NCBI RefSeq assembly: GCF_017743935.1
Contig: NZ_JAGHRE010000003.1
Span: 124,001-188,000, forward strand
Length of the DNA stretch: 64,000 nucleotides
From: Tropicibacter sp. R16_0
GTDB lineage: Bacteria > Pseudomonadota > Alphaproteobacteria > Rhodobacterales > Rhodobacteraceae
Reading direction: 5' to 3'
The position numbers were made by a program, and so were the translations under genes. A model generated the notes under the pieces. It was not told the DNA's origin. It saw nothing but the letters and a program-made list of their open reading frames with translations, and did not search any database. This document shows positions 16,825-24,997 of the stretch, piece after piece (position 1 is the stretch's first letter; each line of letters starts with the position of its first letter).

Positions 16825-18630
16825 ATGACAACTAGCCAAGACAACGCACCGGAATTGACCGGCGAACACATTGATCGGCTTAAGGAAAATATGGCCAAAG
16901 TCGAAACTCTGTCGAAACGCCTGGTTGAGGTCATGGCGCATAAGACACCTCATTCGCCTGCTTTGGACGGTCCGAATCAAGAGCTTTTTGCAAGAGCAGC
17001 AACGGCCTATTGGAATGACGCCATTCACAACCCCGCCAAGCTGTGGGAGCAGCAGATCGAGTTCTGGGGCAAATCGGTGCTGAATTTCGCCGAAGCCCAG
17101 CAAGCGCTCGCCAAGGGCAGCGTCGAGATCAACGAAGACGCGCCCAAGGATCGCCGCTTTTCCAACCCCATGTGGGACAACAACCCGTATTTCCATTTCG
17201 TAAAGCAACAGTATCAGACCAACGCCAAGGCCATCGCGCAGGCCGTTGAGACGGCCAAGCACGATTTGGAGCCCAATGATCAGCGCCGCCTCGCCTATTT
17301 CTCGCAACAGATCATTGACATGATGGCGCCCACGAATTTCCTGGCGACCAACCCCGACGCTTTGGAACGTGCTGTCGAGACCGAAGGCCAGTCCCTGGTC
17401 AAAGGGCTGGAGAACCTGGTCGCCGATCTTGAGGCCAATGATGGTGAGCTGGTCGTGCGCCTCGCGGACGAAAACGCGTTCGAGCTGGGTGGCAATGTCG
17501 CGACGACGCCGGGCGAGGTTGTTTATCGCAATCGCATGATGGAGCTGATCCAATACAGCCCGGTCACCGAGACGGTTCACGAAACCCCCATCGTTCTGTT
17601 CCCGCCCTGGATCAACAAATTCTATATTCTCGACCTCAAGGCCCAGAACAGCCTGATCAAATGGGTGACCGAGCAGGGGTACACCCTGTTTGTGGTCAGT
17701 TGGGTCAATCCCAAGGCAGAGCTGGCTGATGTCGGGATGGAAGACTATATTCAGGACGGTTTCCTGACGGCCATCGAAACAGCAAAGGAAATCTGCAAGG
17801 TCAAGCAGGTCAACGCCGTGGGATACTGCATCGCAGGCACAACGCTGAACCTGACGCTGTCGTTGTTGAAACAGCGCGGCGACAAGTCGATCAAGTCGGC
17901 GACGTTTTTCACAACTTTGACCGATTTCTCGGAGCAGGGGGAATTCACACCCTTCCTGCAGAACGACTTTATCGACGGGATCGAGGAGCAGGTGGGCAAG
18001 GATGGTATTCTGCGGTCCTGGGTGATCGGGCGCACCATGTCGTTCCTGCGGTCCAACGACCTGATTTATACCCCGGCCATCCGCAGCTACATGCTGGGCG
18101 AGACACCGCCCGCCTTTGATCTGCTCTATTGGAATGGGGATGGGTCGAACCTGCCGGCAAAGATGGCGATGCAATATCTGCGCGGCCTCTGCCAACGCAA
18201 CGAGTTTGTCACCGAGGGGTTTGAGTTGATGGGACACAAGCTGCATATCAGTGATGTGGATGTGCCGATGATGGCGATCACCTGTCAGACCGACCACATC
18301 GCCGCCTGGAAGGATTGCTATCGCGGGGTGCAGCAGACCGGCTCGCGTTCGAAAACCTTCGTGGTTTCGGAGTCGGGTCACATTGCGGGCATCGTGAACC
18401 CGCCCAGCAAGAAGAAATACGGCCACTACCTGAATCCCGACCTAAAAGGGGATGCCGAGACCTGGATGAACGAAGCAGATTACCACGAAGGATCCTGGTG
18501 GCCGATGTGGGAGGCTTGGTTGAAAAAGCGCTCGGGCAAGCAGGTTCCGGCGCGTGAACCGGGCGATTCGAAGCATCCCCCACTGTCCCCGGCGCCTGGA
18601 ACGTATGTTTCCGTAAAGGCAAGTGGTTGA
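16825..18630 (+). CDS. phaC: Class I polyhydroxyalkanoate synthase
   Basis: A 601-residue enzyme polymerising 3-hydroxyacyl-CoA into PHA at the granule surface. The lipase-like box is GYCIAG with catalytic Cys335. The aspartate and histidine are in CQTDHIAAW and ESGHIAGIVNPP. The N-terminal region of about 200 residues is the usual class I dimerisation/granule part, and FPPWINKFYILDL is the conserved strand before the core. AAGAGGG precedes the ATG. phaZ is divergent, while phaP and phaR follow on the same strand, completing the cassette. Confidence 0.97.
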   Translation: MTTSQDNAPELTGEHIDRLKENMAKVETLSKRLVEVMAHKTPHSPALDGPNQELFARAATAYWNDAIHNPAKLWEQQIEFWGKSVLNFAEAQQALAKGSVEINEDAPKDRRFSNPMWDNNPYFHFVKQQYQTNAKAIAQAVETAKHDLEPNDQRRLAYFSQQIIDMMAPTNFLATNPDALERAVETEGQSLVKGLENLVADLEANDGELVVRLADENAFELGGNVATTPGEVVYRNRMMELIQYSPVTETVHETPIVLFPPWINKFYILDLKAQNSLIKWVTEQGYTLFVVSWVNPKAELADVGMEDYIQDGFLTAIETAKEICKVKQVNAVGYCIAGTTLNLTLSLLKQRGDKSIKSATFFTTLTDFSEQGEFTPFLQNDFIDGIEEQVGKDGILRSWVIGRTMSFLRSNDLIYTPAIRSYMLGETPPAFDLLYWNGDGSNLPAKMAMQYLRGLCQRNEFVTEGFELMGHKLHISDVDVPMMAITCQTDHIAAWKDCYRGVQQTGSRSKTFVVSESGHIAGIVNPPSKKKYGHYLNPDLKGDAETWMNEADYHEGSWWPMWEAWLKKRSGKQVPAREPGDSKHPPLSPAPGTYVSVKASG

Positions 18631-18655
18631 TTTTGTGAGATAAGCGAAGTTTTTT

Positions 18656-18696
18656 CTGCATTGCAGCAAGAAAAATCTTGAAATGCTGCGATGCAG
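18656..18696. promoter_or_regulatory. Two candidate PhaR operators upstream of phaP
   Basis: CTGC-ATT-GCAG (18656-18666) and CTGC-GAT-GCAG (18686-18696) both match CTGC-N3-GCAG exactly. Their centres are 30 bp apart, about three helical turns, which would place two bound dimers on one DNA face. They lie 66-106 nt upstream of the phaP start in an otherwise AT-rich promoter stretch. Confidence 0.8.
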
Positions 18697-18761
18697 AAAG
18701 CATATTCCTCTCAAGCTGACGAACACCGGGGTGGGCCCGGACAGCAAAGAGGATTAGTACA

Positions 18762-19205
18762 ATGGCAAAGACCCAAGACTTTACCGCGATCATGAAAGAC
18801 GTCATGGGCGCATTCCCCGTCGACACCACCGCAATGGAAGACGCGTTCAAGTCGACCGCGACCCTGAACGAAAAACTGTCGAACGTTGCTCTGGAAGCCG
18901 CTGAGAAATCGGCCGAGATTTCGAACAAATGGACCAAGGACACCCTGGCCAAGCTGACCGAAGTTTCGAAAGCAAAAACCGACCCGGCCGACTATGCCAA
19001 AGCCGCAACTGATTTCGCATCTGCTTCGGCCGAAGTTGCTGCTGAAAACATGGCTGCTTTCGCTGAGATCGCGAAAAAAGTTCAGATGGACACCGTCGAG
19101 CTGTTCATGGCTGCCGGCAAAGACATCACCGAAGATGCAACTGCCGCTGTGAAAAAGGCCACCAACGACGTGACCGCCGCAGCCAAAAAAGCAGCTGCCA
19201 AGTAA
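18762..19205 (+). CDS. phaP: Phasin (PHA granule-associated protein)
   Basis: A 147-residue Ala/Lys/Glu-rich protein, almost wholly amphipathic helix, as in phasins that coat PHA granules. The conserved segment KDTLAKLTEVSKAKTDPADY at residues about 59-78 is a typical phasin_2 signature. The lysine/alanine repeat tail resembles histone-like tails seen in some phasins. AGAGGA precedes the ATG. Twin PhaR-type operators upstream and a strong terminator downstream suggest a highly expressed, separately controlled unit. Confidence 0.92.
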   Translation: MAKTQDFTAIMKDVMGAFPVDTTAMEDAFKSTATLNEKLSNVALEAAEKSAEISNKWTKDTLAKLTEVSKAKTDPADYAKAATDFASASAEVAAENMAAFAEIAKKVQMDTVELFMAAGKDITEDATAAVKKATNDVTAAAKKAAAK

Positions 19206-19262
19206 GCGAAAGAGCGGGTCGCACCGAACCCTCTCCTCCCATCTTTTTGGTGCATCCCGTGC

Positions 19263-19295
19263 AGGGCAGGTCAAGCGACCTGCCCTTTCTTTTTG
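19263..19295 (+). terminator. Rho-independent terminator of phaP
   Basis: AGGGCAGGTC (19263-19272) and GACCTGCCCT (19277-19286) form a perfect 10-bp stem with a 4-nt loop, followed by TTCTTTTT. Confidence 0.93.
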
Positions 19296-19371
19296 TTCGG
19301 GGCCGCTGTGTCAAAACCCCGGTCAAGACCTGACCTCTTTTCTTTTGTTCTGCGCTCGCATAGTCTCGCTG

Positions 19372-19382
19372 CTGCAATGCAT
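19372..19382. promoter_or_regulatory. Weak PhaR-like site upstream of phaR
   Basis: CTGC-AAT-GCAT matches ten of eleven positions of CTGC-N3-GCAG, 22 nt upstream of the phaR GTG start. It would give autorepression, but the mismatch and the frequency of GC-rich palindromes make this tentative. Confidence 0.4.
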
Positions 19383-19403
19383 CATTCCTGGGGAGGAAAC
19401 TCG

Positions 19404-19961
19404 GTGGCAGAACAAGAAAAACCACTGCTGATCAAGCGCTATGCCAGCCGACGGCTCTATAACACCGAAACCAGCGATTACGTGACGCTTGAGGACATCG
19501 CCGGGTTCATCCGGGATGGCCGCGAGGTTCAGATCGTGGACTTGAAAACGGGTGATGATTTGACCCGGCAATACTTGCTGCAGATCATCGCGGAACACGA
19601 AAGCCGCGGCGAGAATGTGCTGCCCGTGAACGTGCTCAACGATCTGGTCCGCAGCTACATGGTGCCCGGCGGGGGTATGATGCCCCAGTTCCTGCAATCC
19701 TCGTTCGAGATGCTGCGCGAAAGCCAGTCGAAGATGATGGAAAACATGAATGCCATGAACCCGATGGCCCAGATCCCGGGATTTGAGGCCATGCAAGCGC
19801 AGCAAGAGGCGTTTCTGAAGGCGATGACCGGCGGGTTGTCTACGAATTGGTCAGCCCCGGACGCGTCTGAGAGCGCCAAGTCGGATGAGGGTGGTGAAGA
19901 TCTGGATGAGATCAAGAAGCAGCTGGCCGATTTGCAGAACAAGCTGTCCAAGCTGAGCTGA
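19404..19961 (+). CDS. phaR: PHA synthesis repressor PhaR
   Basis: A 185-residue regulator. The GTG at 19404 was chosen because GGGGAGG lies 8 nt upstream and homologous sequence begins there (LLIKRYASRRLYNTETSDYVTLEDIA). Residues about 8-70 are the PHB/PHA accumulation regulator DNA-binding domain. Residues about 75-115 are the second conserved domain, with FLQSSFEMLRESQSKMMENM. The C-terminus is a coiled coil (EIKKQLADLQNKLSKLS). PhaR binds PHA and its operators, and releases DNA when polymer forms. Confidence 0.95.
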   Translation: MAEQEKPLLIKRYASRRLYNTETSDYVTLEDIAGFIRDGREVQIVDLKTGDDLTRQYLLQIIAEHESRGENVLPVNVLNDLVRSYMVPGGGMMPQFLQSSFEMLRESQSKMMENMNAMNPMAQIPGFEAMQAQQEAFLKAMTGGLSTNWSAPDASESAKSDEGGEDLDEIKKQLADLQNKLSKLS

Positions 19962-19990
19962 TCCCCCCATCGACGTATCGAGTTATTGCC

Positions 19991-20021
19991 AGCCGCGCTT
20001 GATGAACAAGCGCGGCTTTTT
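19991..20021 (+). terminator. Rho-independent terminator of phaR
   Basis: AGCCGCGCTTG (19991-20001) and CAAGCGCGGCT (20007-20017) form an 11-bp stem with a 5-nt loop, followed by TTTT. Confidence 0.93.
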
Positions 20022-20033
20022 GCTGCTCGGGGT

Positions 20034-20112
20034 GCTCCCGCCCGTCGGCAAAGTTTCTGACGAAACTCCGCCTCCCGTTGGGCCGGGCGCCGGGCTGCGC
20101 CCGGCGCGGCAC
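20034..20112 (+). repeat. Dispersed intergenic repeat, copy 2 (short version)
   Basis: Core GCTCCCGCCCGTCGGC (20034-20049), small hairpin GTTTC-TGAC-GAAAC (20053-20066), shared CCTCCCGTTGGGCC, then a second hairpin GCGCCGGGC/GCCCGGCGC (20087-20107) with a 3-nt loop. It lies just past the phaR terminator, between convergent gene ends. Confidence 0.8.
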
Positions 20113-20135
20113 CGATCGTACCGAAGGTCTTGTAA

Positions 20136-21326
20136 TCAGGTGCCGTAGCTGCGCACGGGGCCTGCGGCCTCGGCCATGGCCTCGAGCAGGATATCGGCGA
20201 CAGCATCGAGATCGTCGCGTTGCAAGGCCACCGGCAAGCGTACGTCGCAGGCACGCATCAGCATGGCGCGGGTCTGCGGCAGCTCGGGCAGGTCGGGGAT
20301 GAACTGCCAGTTCCAGAAGGCGCGGGCGTTGTCCTCGCTGAGCCCGAACACCTGCACCTTGACCCCACGCGCGTCGGCGGCTTGGGCAAATTGCCGGATC
20401 CCGGCCTCGTCCAGTCCATGCAGGTTGAACTGGATCGAATCCGGGGCGCGGCGTTCTGCGGGCAGCGGTGCGGGCACGTCGATGTAGGCTGACGTGGTAA
20501 GCCGCGCCGCGACGTAGTCGTGATTGGCCAGACCGTCACGCACCCGGCGCGCCAATTCGGGAAGCTGCGGACGGATCACAGCGGCACTCAGGTTGCTCAT
20601 CCGCAGGTTATAGAGCGGCAATTGGTTCTGCCATTTGGCACAGCTGTCTTGCAGCACCGGGTGTTTCTTCCAATTATGCTCGTAAGCGCCGGACATGATG
20701 ATGGCGCGCGCCACAAGATCGGCATCATCGGTGATCAGAATGCCGCCTTCGCCTGCGTTGATCATCTTGTAGGATTGAAAGCTGAAGCAACCGATCTTGC
20801 CGATTGTCCCGATGTTCTGCCCGTTCCAAGTAGTCCCCAGCGAATGCGCGGCATCTTCGATCACCGGAATGTCGCGCGTTTGGCACAGCTCCATGATCGC
20901 ATCCATGTCCGAGGTATGGCCCCGCATATGGCTGATGATCACCGCCTGAACACCGTCGAGCTTGGCCGCAAAGTCATCCAAGTCGATGCGGTAGTTCTCG
21001 CCCACTTCGCACAGGACCGGCACGCAATCGGCGTGTACGACCGATGACGGCACAGCGGCAAAAGTGAAGCCGGGGATCAGGACGCGGGCGTCACGGGGCA
21101 GATCCAGAGCCTTGAGGGACAGGAACAGCGCGGCCGAGCAGGACGACACGGCAAGCGCGTATTTGGAGCCAAGAAGGTCAGCAAACTCACGTTCCAGCAA
21201 CGCAACCGGCGCGTCCTGGGGCGCGGTATAGCGAAACAGGTCGCCAGAGGTCAGCAATGTGTCGATGGCTTCGCGGGCTGCAGCCGGAATGGGTTCAGCC
21301 GCATGGACGTTTGGGGGAGTCTTCAT
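20136..21326 (-). CDS. DegT/DnrJ/EryC1 family PLP-dependent aminotransferase
   Basis: A 396-residue protein of fold-type I. The Schiff-base lysine is in SFQSYKMINAGEGG, and the PLP-ring aspartate is in VIEDAAHSLG, both diagnostic of sugar-aminotransferase-like DegT proteins. Family members usually transfer an amino group to a nucleotide-sugar ketone, yet no sugar or polysaccharide genes lie nearby. It sits at the distal end of a cluster of glutamine-synthetase-like and amine-oxidase genes, after a hairpin, so an unusual small-molecule substrate is possible. Substrate unknown. Confidence 0.85.
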   Translation of the reverse strand: MKTPPNVHAAEPIPAAAREAIDTLLTSGDLFRYTAPQDAPVALLEREFADLLGSKYALAVSSCSAALFLSLKALDLPRDARVLIPGFTFAAVPSSVVHADCVPVLCEVGENYRIDLDDFAAKLDGVQAVIISHMRGHTSDMDAIMELCQTRDIPVIEDAAHSLGTTWNGQNIGTIGKIGCFSFQSYKMINAGEGGILITDDADLVARAIIMSGAYEHNWKKHPVLQDSCAKWQNQLPLYNLRMSNLSAAVIRPQLPELARRVRDGLANHDYVAARLTTSAYIDVPAPLPAERRAPDSIQFNLHGLDEAGIRQFAQAADARGVKVQVFGLSEDNARAFWNWQFIPDLPELPQTRAMLMRACDVRLPVALQRDDLDAVADILLEAMAEAAGPVRSYGT

Positions 21327-21404
21327 ATTTCAAATTCCTACAGGGTCCCTTTGAGAAAACTAAAACAAAGACCTCTGCCTGCCAAGCCAAAGTTCTGTGA
21401 CACG

Positions 21405-21442
21405 GCAAAAAGAAACCCGCCACCGGGCGATCCGGGGCGGGT
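21405..21442 (-). terminator. Terminator of the GS/amidotransferase operon
   Basis: ACCCGCC (21415-21421) pairs with GGCGGGT (21436-21442). On the minus strand the stem is followed by TTTCTTTTTG. It separates the GS-like gene from the DegT gene. Confidence 0.7.
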
Positions 21443-21479
21443 CAGTTCGATACCACCAGCCACCAAAGGCTGGTCGGGA

Positions 21480-22838
21480 TCAGACGTTCAGCAACAGGTG
21501 TTCACGCTCCCACGGTGAGATAACCTGCAAAAACTCTTCGTATTCGGCGCGTTTGACGATGGAAAAGACCCGCGCAAATTCGGGGCCAAGCACCTCGTGC
21601 AGGGCCTTTGCGCCGTCGAACATATCCAGCGCTTGGCCAAGGACTTGCGGGATGTCGCCTTCGCCCTCATAGGCATCGCCATAGAACTGCCGACGCGGAC
21701 GCAGTTGCTCGGTCAGGCCCAGGTACCCGCAGGCCAGCGAGACCGCGATGCCCAGGTACGGGTTGCAGTCCATGCCTGCGATCCGGTTTTCGACCCGGCG
21801 CGCGGAAGGGCCGGACAGCGGCACGCGAATGCCGGTTGTGCGGTTGTCGCGTGCCCATTCCAGGTTGATCGGCGCAGCATGGTCTTTCACGTAACGACGG
21901 TAAGAGTTCACGTAGGGGGCCATGACCGCAAGGCCAGAGGGCAGATGGTTCTGCAGCCCGGCGATGAAATGATAAAAGGCGTCGGTCTCGCCACCCTGTG
22001 GCCCGACAAAGATGTTCTGGCCCGTTTCGATGTCCAGAATCGAATGGTGAATATGCATGGCGCTGCCGGGCTCATTCTCGATCGGTTTGGCCATGAACGT
22101 GGCAAAACAGTCGTGGCGCAGGGCGGCCTCGCGGATCAGGCGTTTGAAATAGAACACCTCATCCGCCAGCTTGACCGGATCGCCGTGCAGCAGGTTGATC
22201 TCCAGCTGACCGGCGCCGCCTTCCTGGGTGATGCCGTCAATCTCGAACCCCTGGTGCTCGGCAAAGTCATAGATGTCGTCGATCACCGGACCAAACTCGT
22301 CCACCGCGGTCATCGAATAGGCCTGTCGCGCCGCTGCAGGGCGGCCAGAGCGGCCCATCATGGGTTCGATTTCCTTGGCCGGGTCAACGTTGCGGGCCAC
22401 AAGGAAGAATTCCATCTCAGGGGCCACGATCGGCTCCCATCCTTGGTCCCGGTAGAGCTGCACCACGCGTTTGAGCACGTTGCGCGGCGAATATGGGATC
22501 GCCTCGCCGTCCCGATCATAGGCGTCGTGGATCACCTGCAACGTCCAGTCGCCCGTCCAGGGCGCGGCGGTTGCAGTGGACATGTCGGGTTTCAGGATCA
22601 TGTCCTTTTCGATGAAGCCGTCGTCTCCGGCGGCTTCGCCCCAGTCGCCGGTGATGGTCTGGTAGAAGATGCTGTCGGGCAGGTGGAAATAATCCTGCTT
22701 GGCGAACTTGCTTGCCGGCACCGCCTTGCCGCGCGCGATGCCGGGCAGATCCGAGATCACGCATTCGACCTCGTCAAGGCGTCGACCTTCAAGATAGGCC
22801 TTTGCGGCTTCGGGGAGATTGTCTTTCCAATCGGTCAT
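21480..22838 (-). CDS. Glutamine-synthetase family gamma-glutamyl ligase (PuuA-like)
   Basis: A 452-residue enzyme. Glutamine-synthetase landmarks are all visible: EMEFFL, GQLEINLLHGDP, GSAMHIHHS, the arginine-rich NRTTGIRVP and RVENRIAGMDCNPYL, giving the metal and ATP ligands. It is too divergent in the substrate region to be the assimilatory GlnA, and resembles PuuA-type ligases that join glutamate to amines. The downstream gene order (amidotransferase overlapping by 4 nt) supports gamma-glutamylation chemistry. The amine substrate is unknown. Confidence 0.85.
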   Translation of the reverse strand: MTDWKDNLPEAAKAYLEGRRLDEVECVISDLPGIARGKAVPASKFAKQDYFHLPDSIFYQTITGDWGEAAGDDGFIEKDMILKPDMSTATAAPWTGDWTLQVIHDAYDRDGEAIPYSPRNVLKRVVQLYRDQGWEPIVAPEMEFFLVARNVDPAKEIEPMMGRSGRPAAARQAYSMTAVDEFGPVIDDIYDFAEHQGFEIDGITQEGGAGQLEINLLHGDPVKLADEVFYFKRLIREAALRHDCFATFMAKPIENEPGSAMHIHHSILDIETGQNIFVGPQGGETDAFYHFIAGLQNHLPSGLAVMAPYVNSYRRYVKDHAAPINLEWARDNRTTGIRVPLSGPSARRVENRIAGMDCNPYLGIAVSLACGYLGLTEQLRPRRQFYGDAYEGEGDIPQVLGQALDMFDGAKALHEVLGPEFARVFSIVKRAEYEEFLQVISPWEREHLLLNV

Positions 22839-23524
22839 GCTGCACCTGCTTTTGCAAAAAAATCGGCCATCTCGCGCGCGATCTGCGGGCTGTCGATGGT
22901 GTCTGTCAGCCGGGATTCGGCGGCGTCCAATATCGTGTCAGGAACCAACCCACGCCCGCGCGCTTTGATCAGCCCGTCGACAAATTCATTGTCGAACTCA
23001 GGGTGCGGTTGCACGGTCCAGATGGTGTCGCCATAGGCCAGTACCGCATTCTTGCAGAAGTCGTTGCCTGCAAGCACCGTTGCCCCATCGGGCAGTTCGG
23101 TCACCTGATCCTGATGCCAGGCGTTCATGGTCATCCGGCGGTCGCCATAGTCATATTCGGTGGGGCCGATGGCCCATCCACCACTGAACTTCTCGACCTT
23201 TCCGCCAAGCGCCTGGGCGATGATCTGGTGCCCGAAGCAGACGCCGATCATGGGCAGCCCGCGGGCGTGGATGTCGCGGATCAGCTGCTCCAGCGGCGGG
23301 ATCCAGTCGTGGTCTTCGTAGGCCCCGTGTTTCGAGCCGGTCAGCAGCCACCCGTCGCAATCCTCGGCGCTGTTGGGGAATTCATTGTCGACCACCGCAT
23401 AGGCGGCAAAGTCGAAGTCATGTCCGTGACCGCTCAGAAGCCGGGCAAAGATCTTGTCATAGTCGCCCGTTTTGCCGATCAGGGCATCCGGGGCGTGGCC
23501 GGTTATCAGAATACCGATTTTCAT
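22835..23524 (-). CDS. Class I glutamine amidotransferase-like protein
   Basis: A 229-residue protein of the class I amidotransferase fold. The nucleophile is the cysteine in GVCFGHQIIAQALGG, and the His-Glu pair is in TVQPHPEFDN, so the triad is complete. It is free-standing rather than fused to a synthase. Together with the overlapping GS-like gene it resembles a pair that makes and cleaves gamma-glutamyl conjugates. It is not the PuuD-type C26 arrangement in detail. A 14-bp palindrome lies 10 nt upstream of the start. Confidence 0.85.
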   Translation of the reverse strand: MKIGILITGHAPDALIGKTGDYDKIFARLLSGHGHDFDFAAYAVVDNEFPNSAEDCDGWLLTGSKHGAYEDHDWIPPLEQLIRDIHARGLPMIGVCFGHQIIAQALGGKVEKFSGGWAIGPTEYDYGDRRMTMNAWHQDQVTELPDGATVLAGNDFCKNAVLAYGDTIWTVQPHPEFDNEFVDGLIKARGRGLVPDTILDAAESRLTDTIDSPQIAREMADFFAKAGAA

Positions 23525-23533
23525 GGGTCACCA

Positions 23534-23547
23534 AATTTGATCAAATT
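23534..23547. promoter_or_regulatory. AATTTGATCAAATT palindrome upstream of the GATase-GS operon
   Basis: A perfect 14-bp palindrome centred 16 nt upstream of the amidotransferase ATG. Its 12-bp core is repeated exactly upstream of the neighbouring GS-like gene (24962-24973), so it probably binds a shared regulator of both units. Confidence 0.6.
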
Positions 23548-23583
23548 CCACGTTACCCGAGCAAGACGTTGCTCGCAAGGGCG

Positions 23584-24903
23584 TCAGACGGTTTCCAGGT
23601 AGCTGAGCCAGTGACGTTCCGTCGGACGCTCGGCAAAGAGCGCGATCTCTTGCCGCTTGGTCATTGCCAAGTTGCGGATCAGGTCGGCGGAAAAGATGCG
23701 CGCAACCAGATCGCTGCCCTCAAAGCGCGACACCGCCGAGGGCCAGTCCGGGGCCAATTGAGGCACGCCATCCAGGGCATAGGCATTGCCGGTGATCGGG
23801 GTGGGGGGCTCCATCGCATCCTCGATCCCGACCATCGCGGCCCCCAACACGGCGGCCAGCATCAGATAGGGGTTGGTGTCCCCGCCTGCGACTCTGTGCT
23901 CGATCCGGCGTGCGGCAGACGGGCCGCCGGGAATGCGCAGGGCTGCGGTGCGGTTTTCATAGGCCCAGCACGCCCCGGTTGGGGCGTGCGCACCGGGGAC
24001 CAACCGCGTGTAGGAATTGCCGTGGGGCGCAAAGATCAGCGTGCAATCGGGCATCGCGGCCAGACACCCGGCCACCGCGTGACGCAGCAGGTCGGTGCCG
24101 TCCGGGCCGCCATTGTCAAAGACATTCACGCCATCCGTATCAACAACGGAATAATGCACATGCATTCCGTTGCCCGCATCGTCGTCATAGGGTTTGGCCA
24201 TGAAGGTGGCCGCAAACCCATGTTTACGGGCCAAGCCACGCACCAAAACCTTGAACAGCAGCGTATCATCGGCGCATCGCATCGCGTCCTGATGGTTCAA
24301 GTTGACCTCGAACTGCCCAATACCGGATTCGGATATCGCGGTCTGCGCCGGGATGCCCATATCGGCGCAGCCCGCGTAGAGATCGGAAAAGAAACCGTCA
24401 AAAGCATCAAGTTCGGCCATGGACAGCACCGCCATATCCTCGAGCGCGCGGCCAGTTACCGGGCTGCGGGGGGGCTGGGGACTGTCGCCGCTGTCGTCGA
24501 TCAGGGTGAATTCCAGCTCGGTTGCCGCGATCACGGTCCACCCACGCGCGGCGTAGCGGTCCAGCACATCGGCCAATGCGTGACGCGGGTCGCCGTCAAA
24601 GCGCGCACCGTCATCGTGATAGAGTGACATCGGCACCAGCGCTGAAGGCTGCGTCAGCCAGGGCATGGGTACGGCTCCACGTTCGGTCGGGCGCAGGACG
24701 CCATCGGCATCACCGCTTTCAAAGACCAGCGGGCTGTTTTCGATATCAGCCCCCCACAGGTCCACATTCAATGCCGAGAACGGGATGCGCACGGCGCCTT
24801 TGTCCAGCTTTCCGGCGTAAGCTGCGGGAACACGCTTGCCCCGAAGTTGCCCGTTCAGGTCAACGGCGGCGACGCGAAAGGTGTCAAATTGTGCAAGGTC
24901 CAT
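23584..24903 (-). CDS. Second glutamine-synthetase family ligase
   Basis: A 439-residue protein. The ATG at 24903 has GGAGCG upstream, and a longer reading adds only four residues. Landmarks: ATELEFTL, GQFEVNLNHQDA, GNGMHVHYS, ENRTAALRIPGGP and RRIEHRVAGGDTNPYL. It is clearly a paralogue of the GS-like gene 1 kb away but only distantly similar, so the two probably act on different amines. It is a separate transcription unit with its own copy of the ATTTGATCAAAT palindrome. Confidence 0.85.
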   Translation of the reverse strand: MDLAQFDTFRVAAVDLNGQLRGKRVPAAYAGKLDKGAVRIPFSALNVDLWGADIENSPLVFESGDADGVLRPTERGAVPMPWLTQPSALVPMSLYHDDGARFDGDPRHALADVLDRYAARGWTVIAATELEFTLIDDSGDSPQPPRSPVTGRALEDMAVLSMAELDAFDGFFSDLYAGCADMGIPAQTAISESGIGQFEVNLNHQDAMRCADDTLLFKVLVRGLARKHGFAATFMAKPYDDDAGNGMHVHYSVVDTDGVNVFDNGGPDGTDLLRHAVAGCLAAMPDCTLIFAPHGNSYTRLVPGAHAPTGACWAYENRTAALRIPGGPSAARRIEHRVAGGDTNPYLMLAAVLGAAMVGIEDAMEPPTPITGNAYALDGVPQLAPDWPSAVSRFEGSDLVARIFSADLIRNLAMTKRQEIALFAERPTERHWLSYLETV

Positions 24904-24961
24904 GGGACGCTCCAATCTCGTTTCCCGAGAGATAGCCGAGCGGATGGGGTCTTGTCACTAG

Positions 24962-24973
24962 ATTTGATCAAAT
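24962..24973. promoter_or_regulatory. ATTTGATCAAAT palindrome upstream of second GS-like gene
   Basis: A perfect 12-bp palindrome, 58 nt upstream of the GS-like ATG and 24 nt past the amine oxidase stop. It is identical to the core of the palindrome at 23534-23547. I saw no third copy in the window. Confidence 0.6.
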
Positions 24974-24997
24974 TTTGCGGGTGGTCGTTTTTCGACC

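Noticed and set aside
23534-23547. TTTGATCAAA palindromes as Fnr boxes
   Set aside because: Fnr sites need TTGAT-N4-ATCAA. Here the half-sites abut without the 4-nt spacer.
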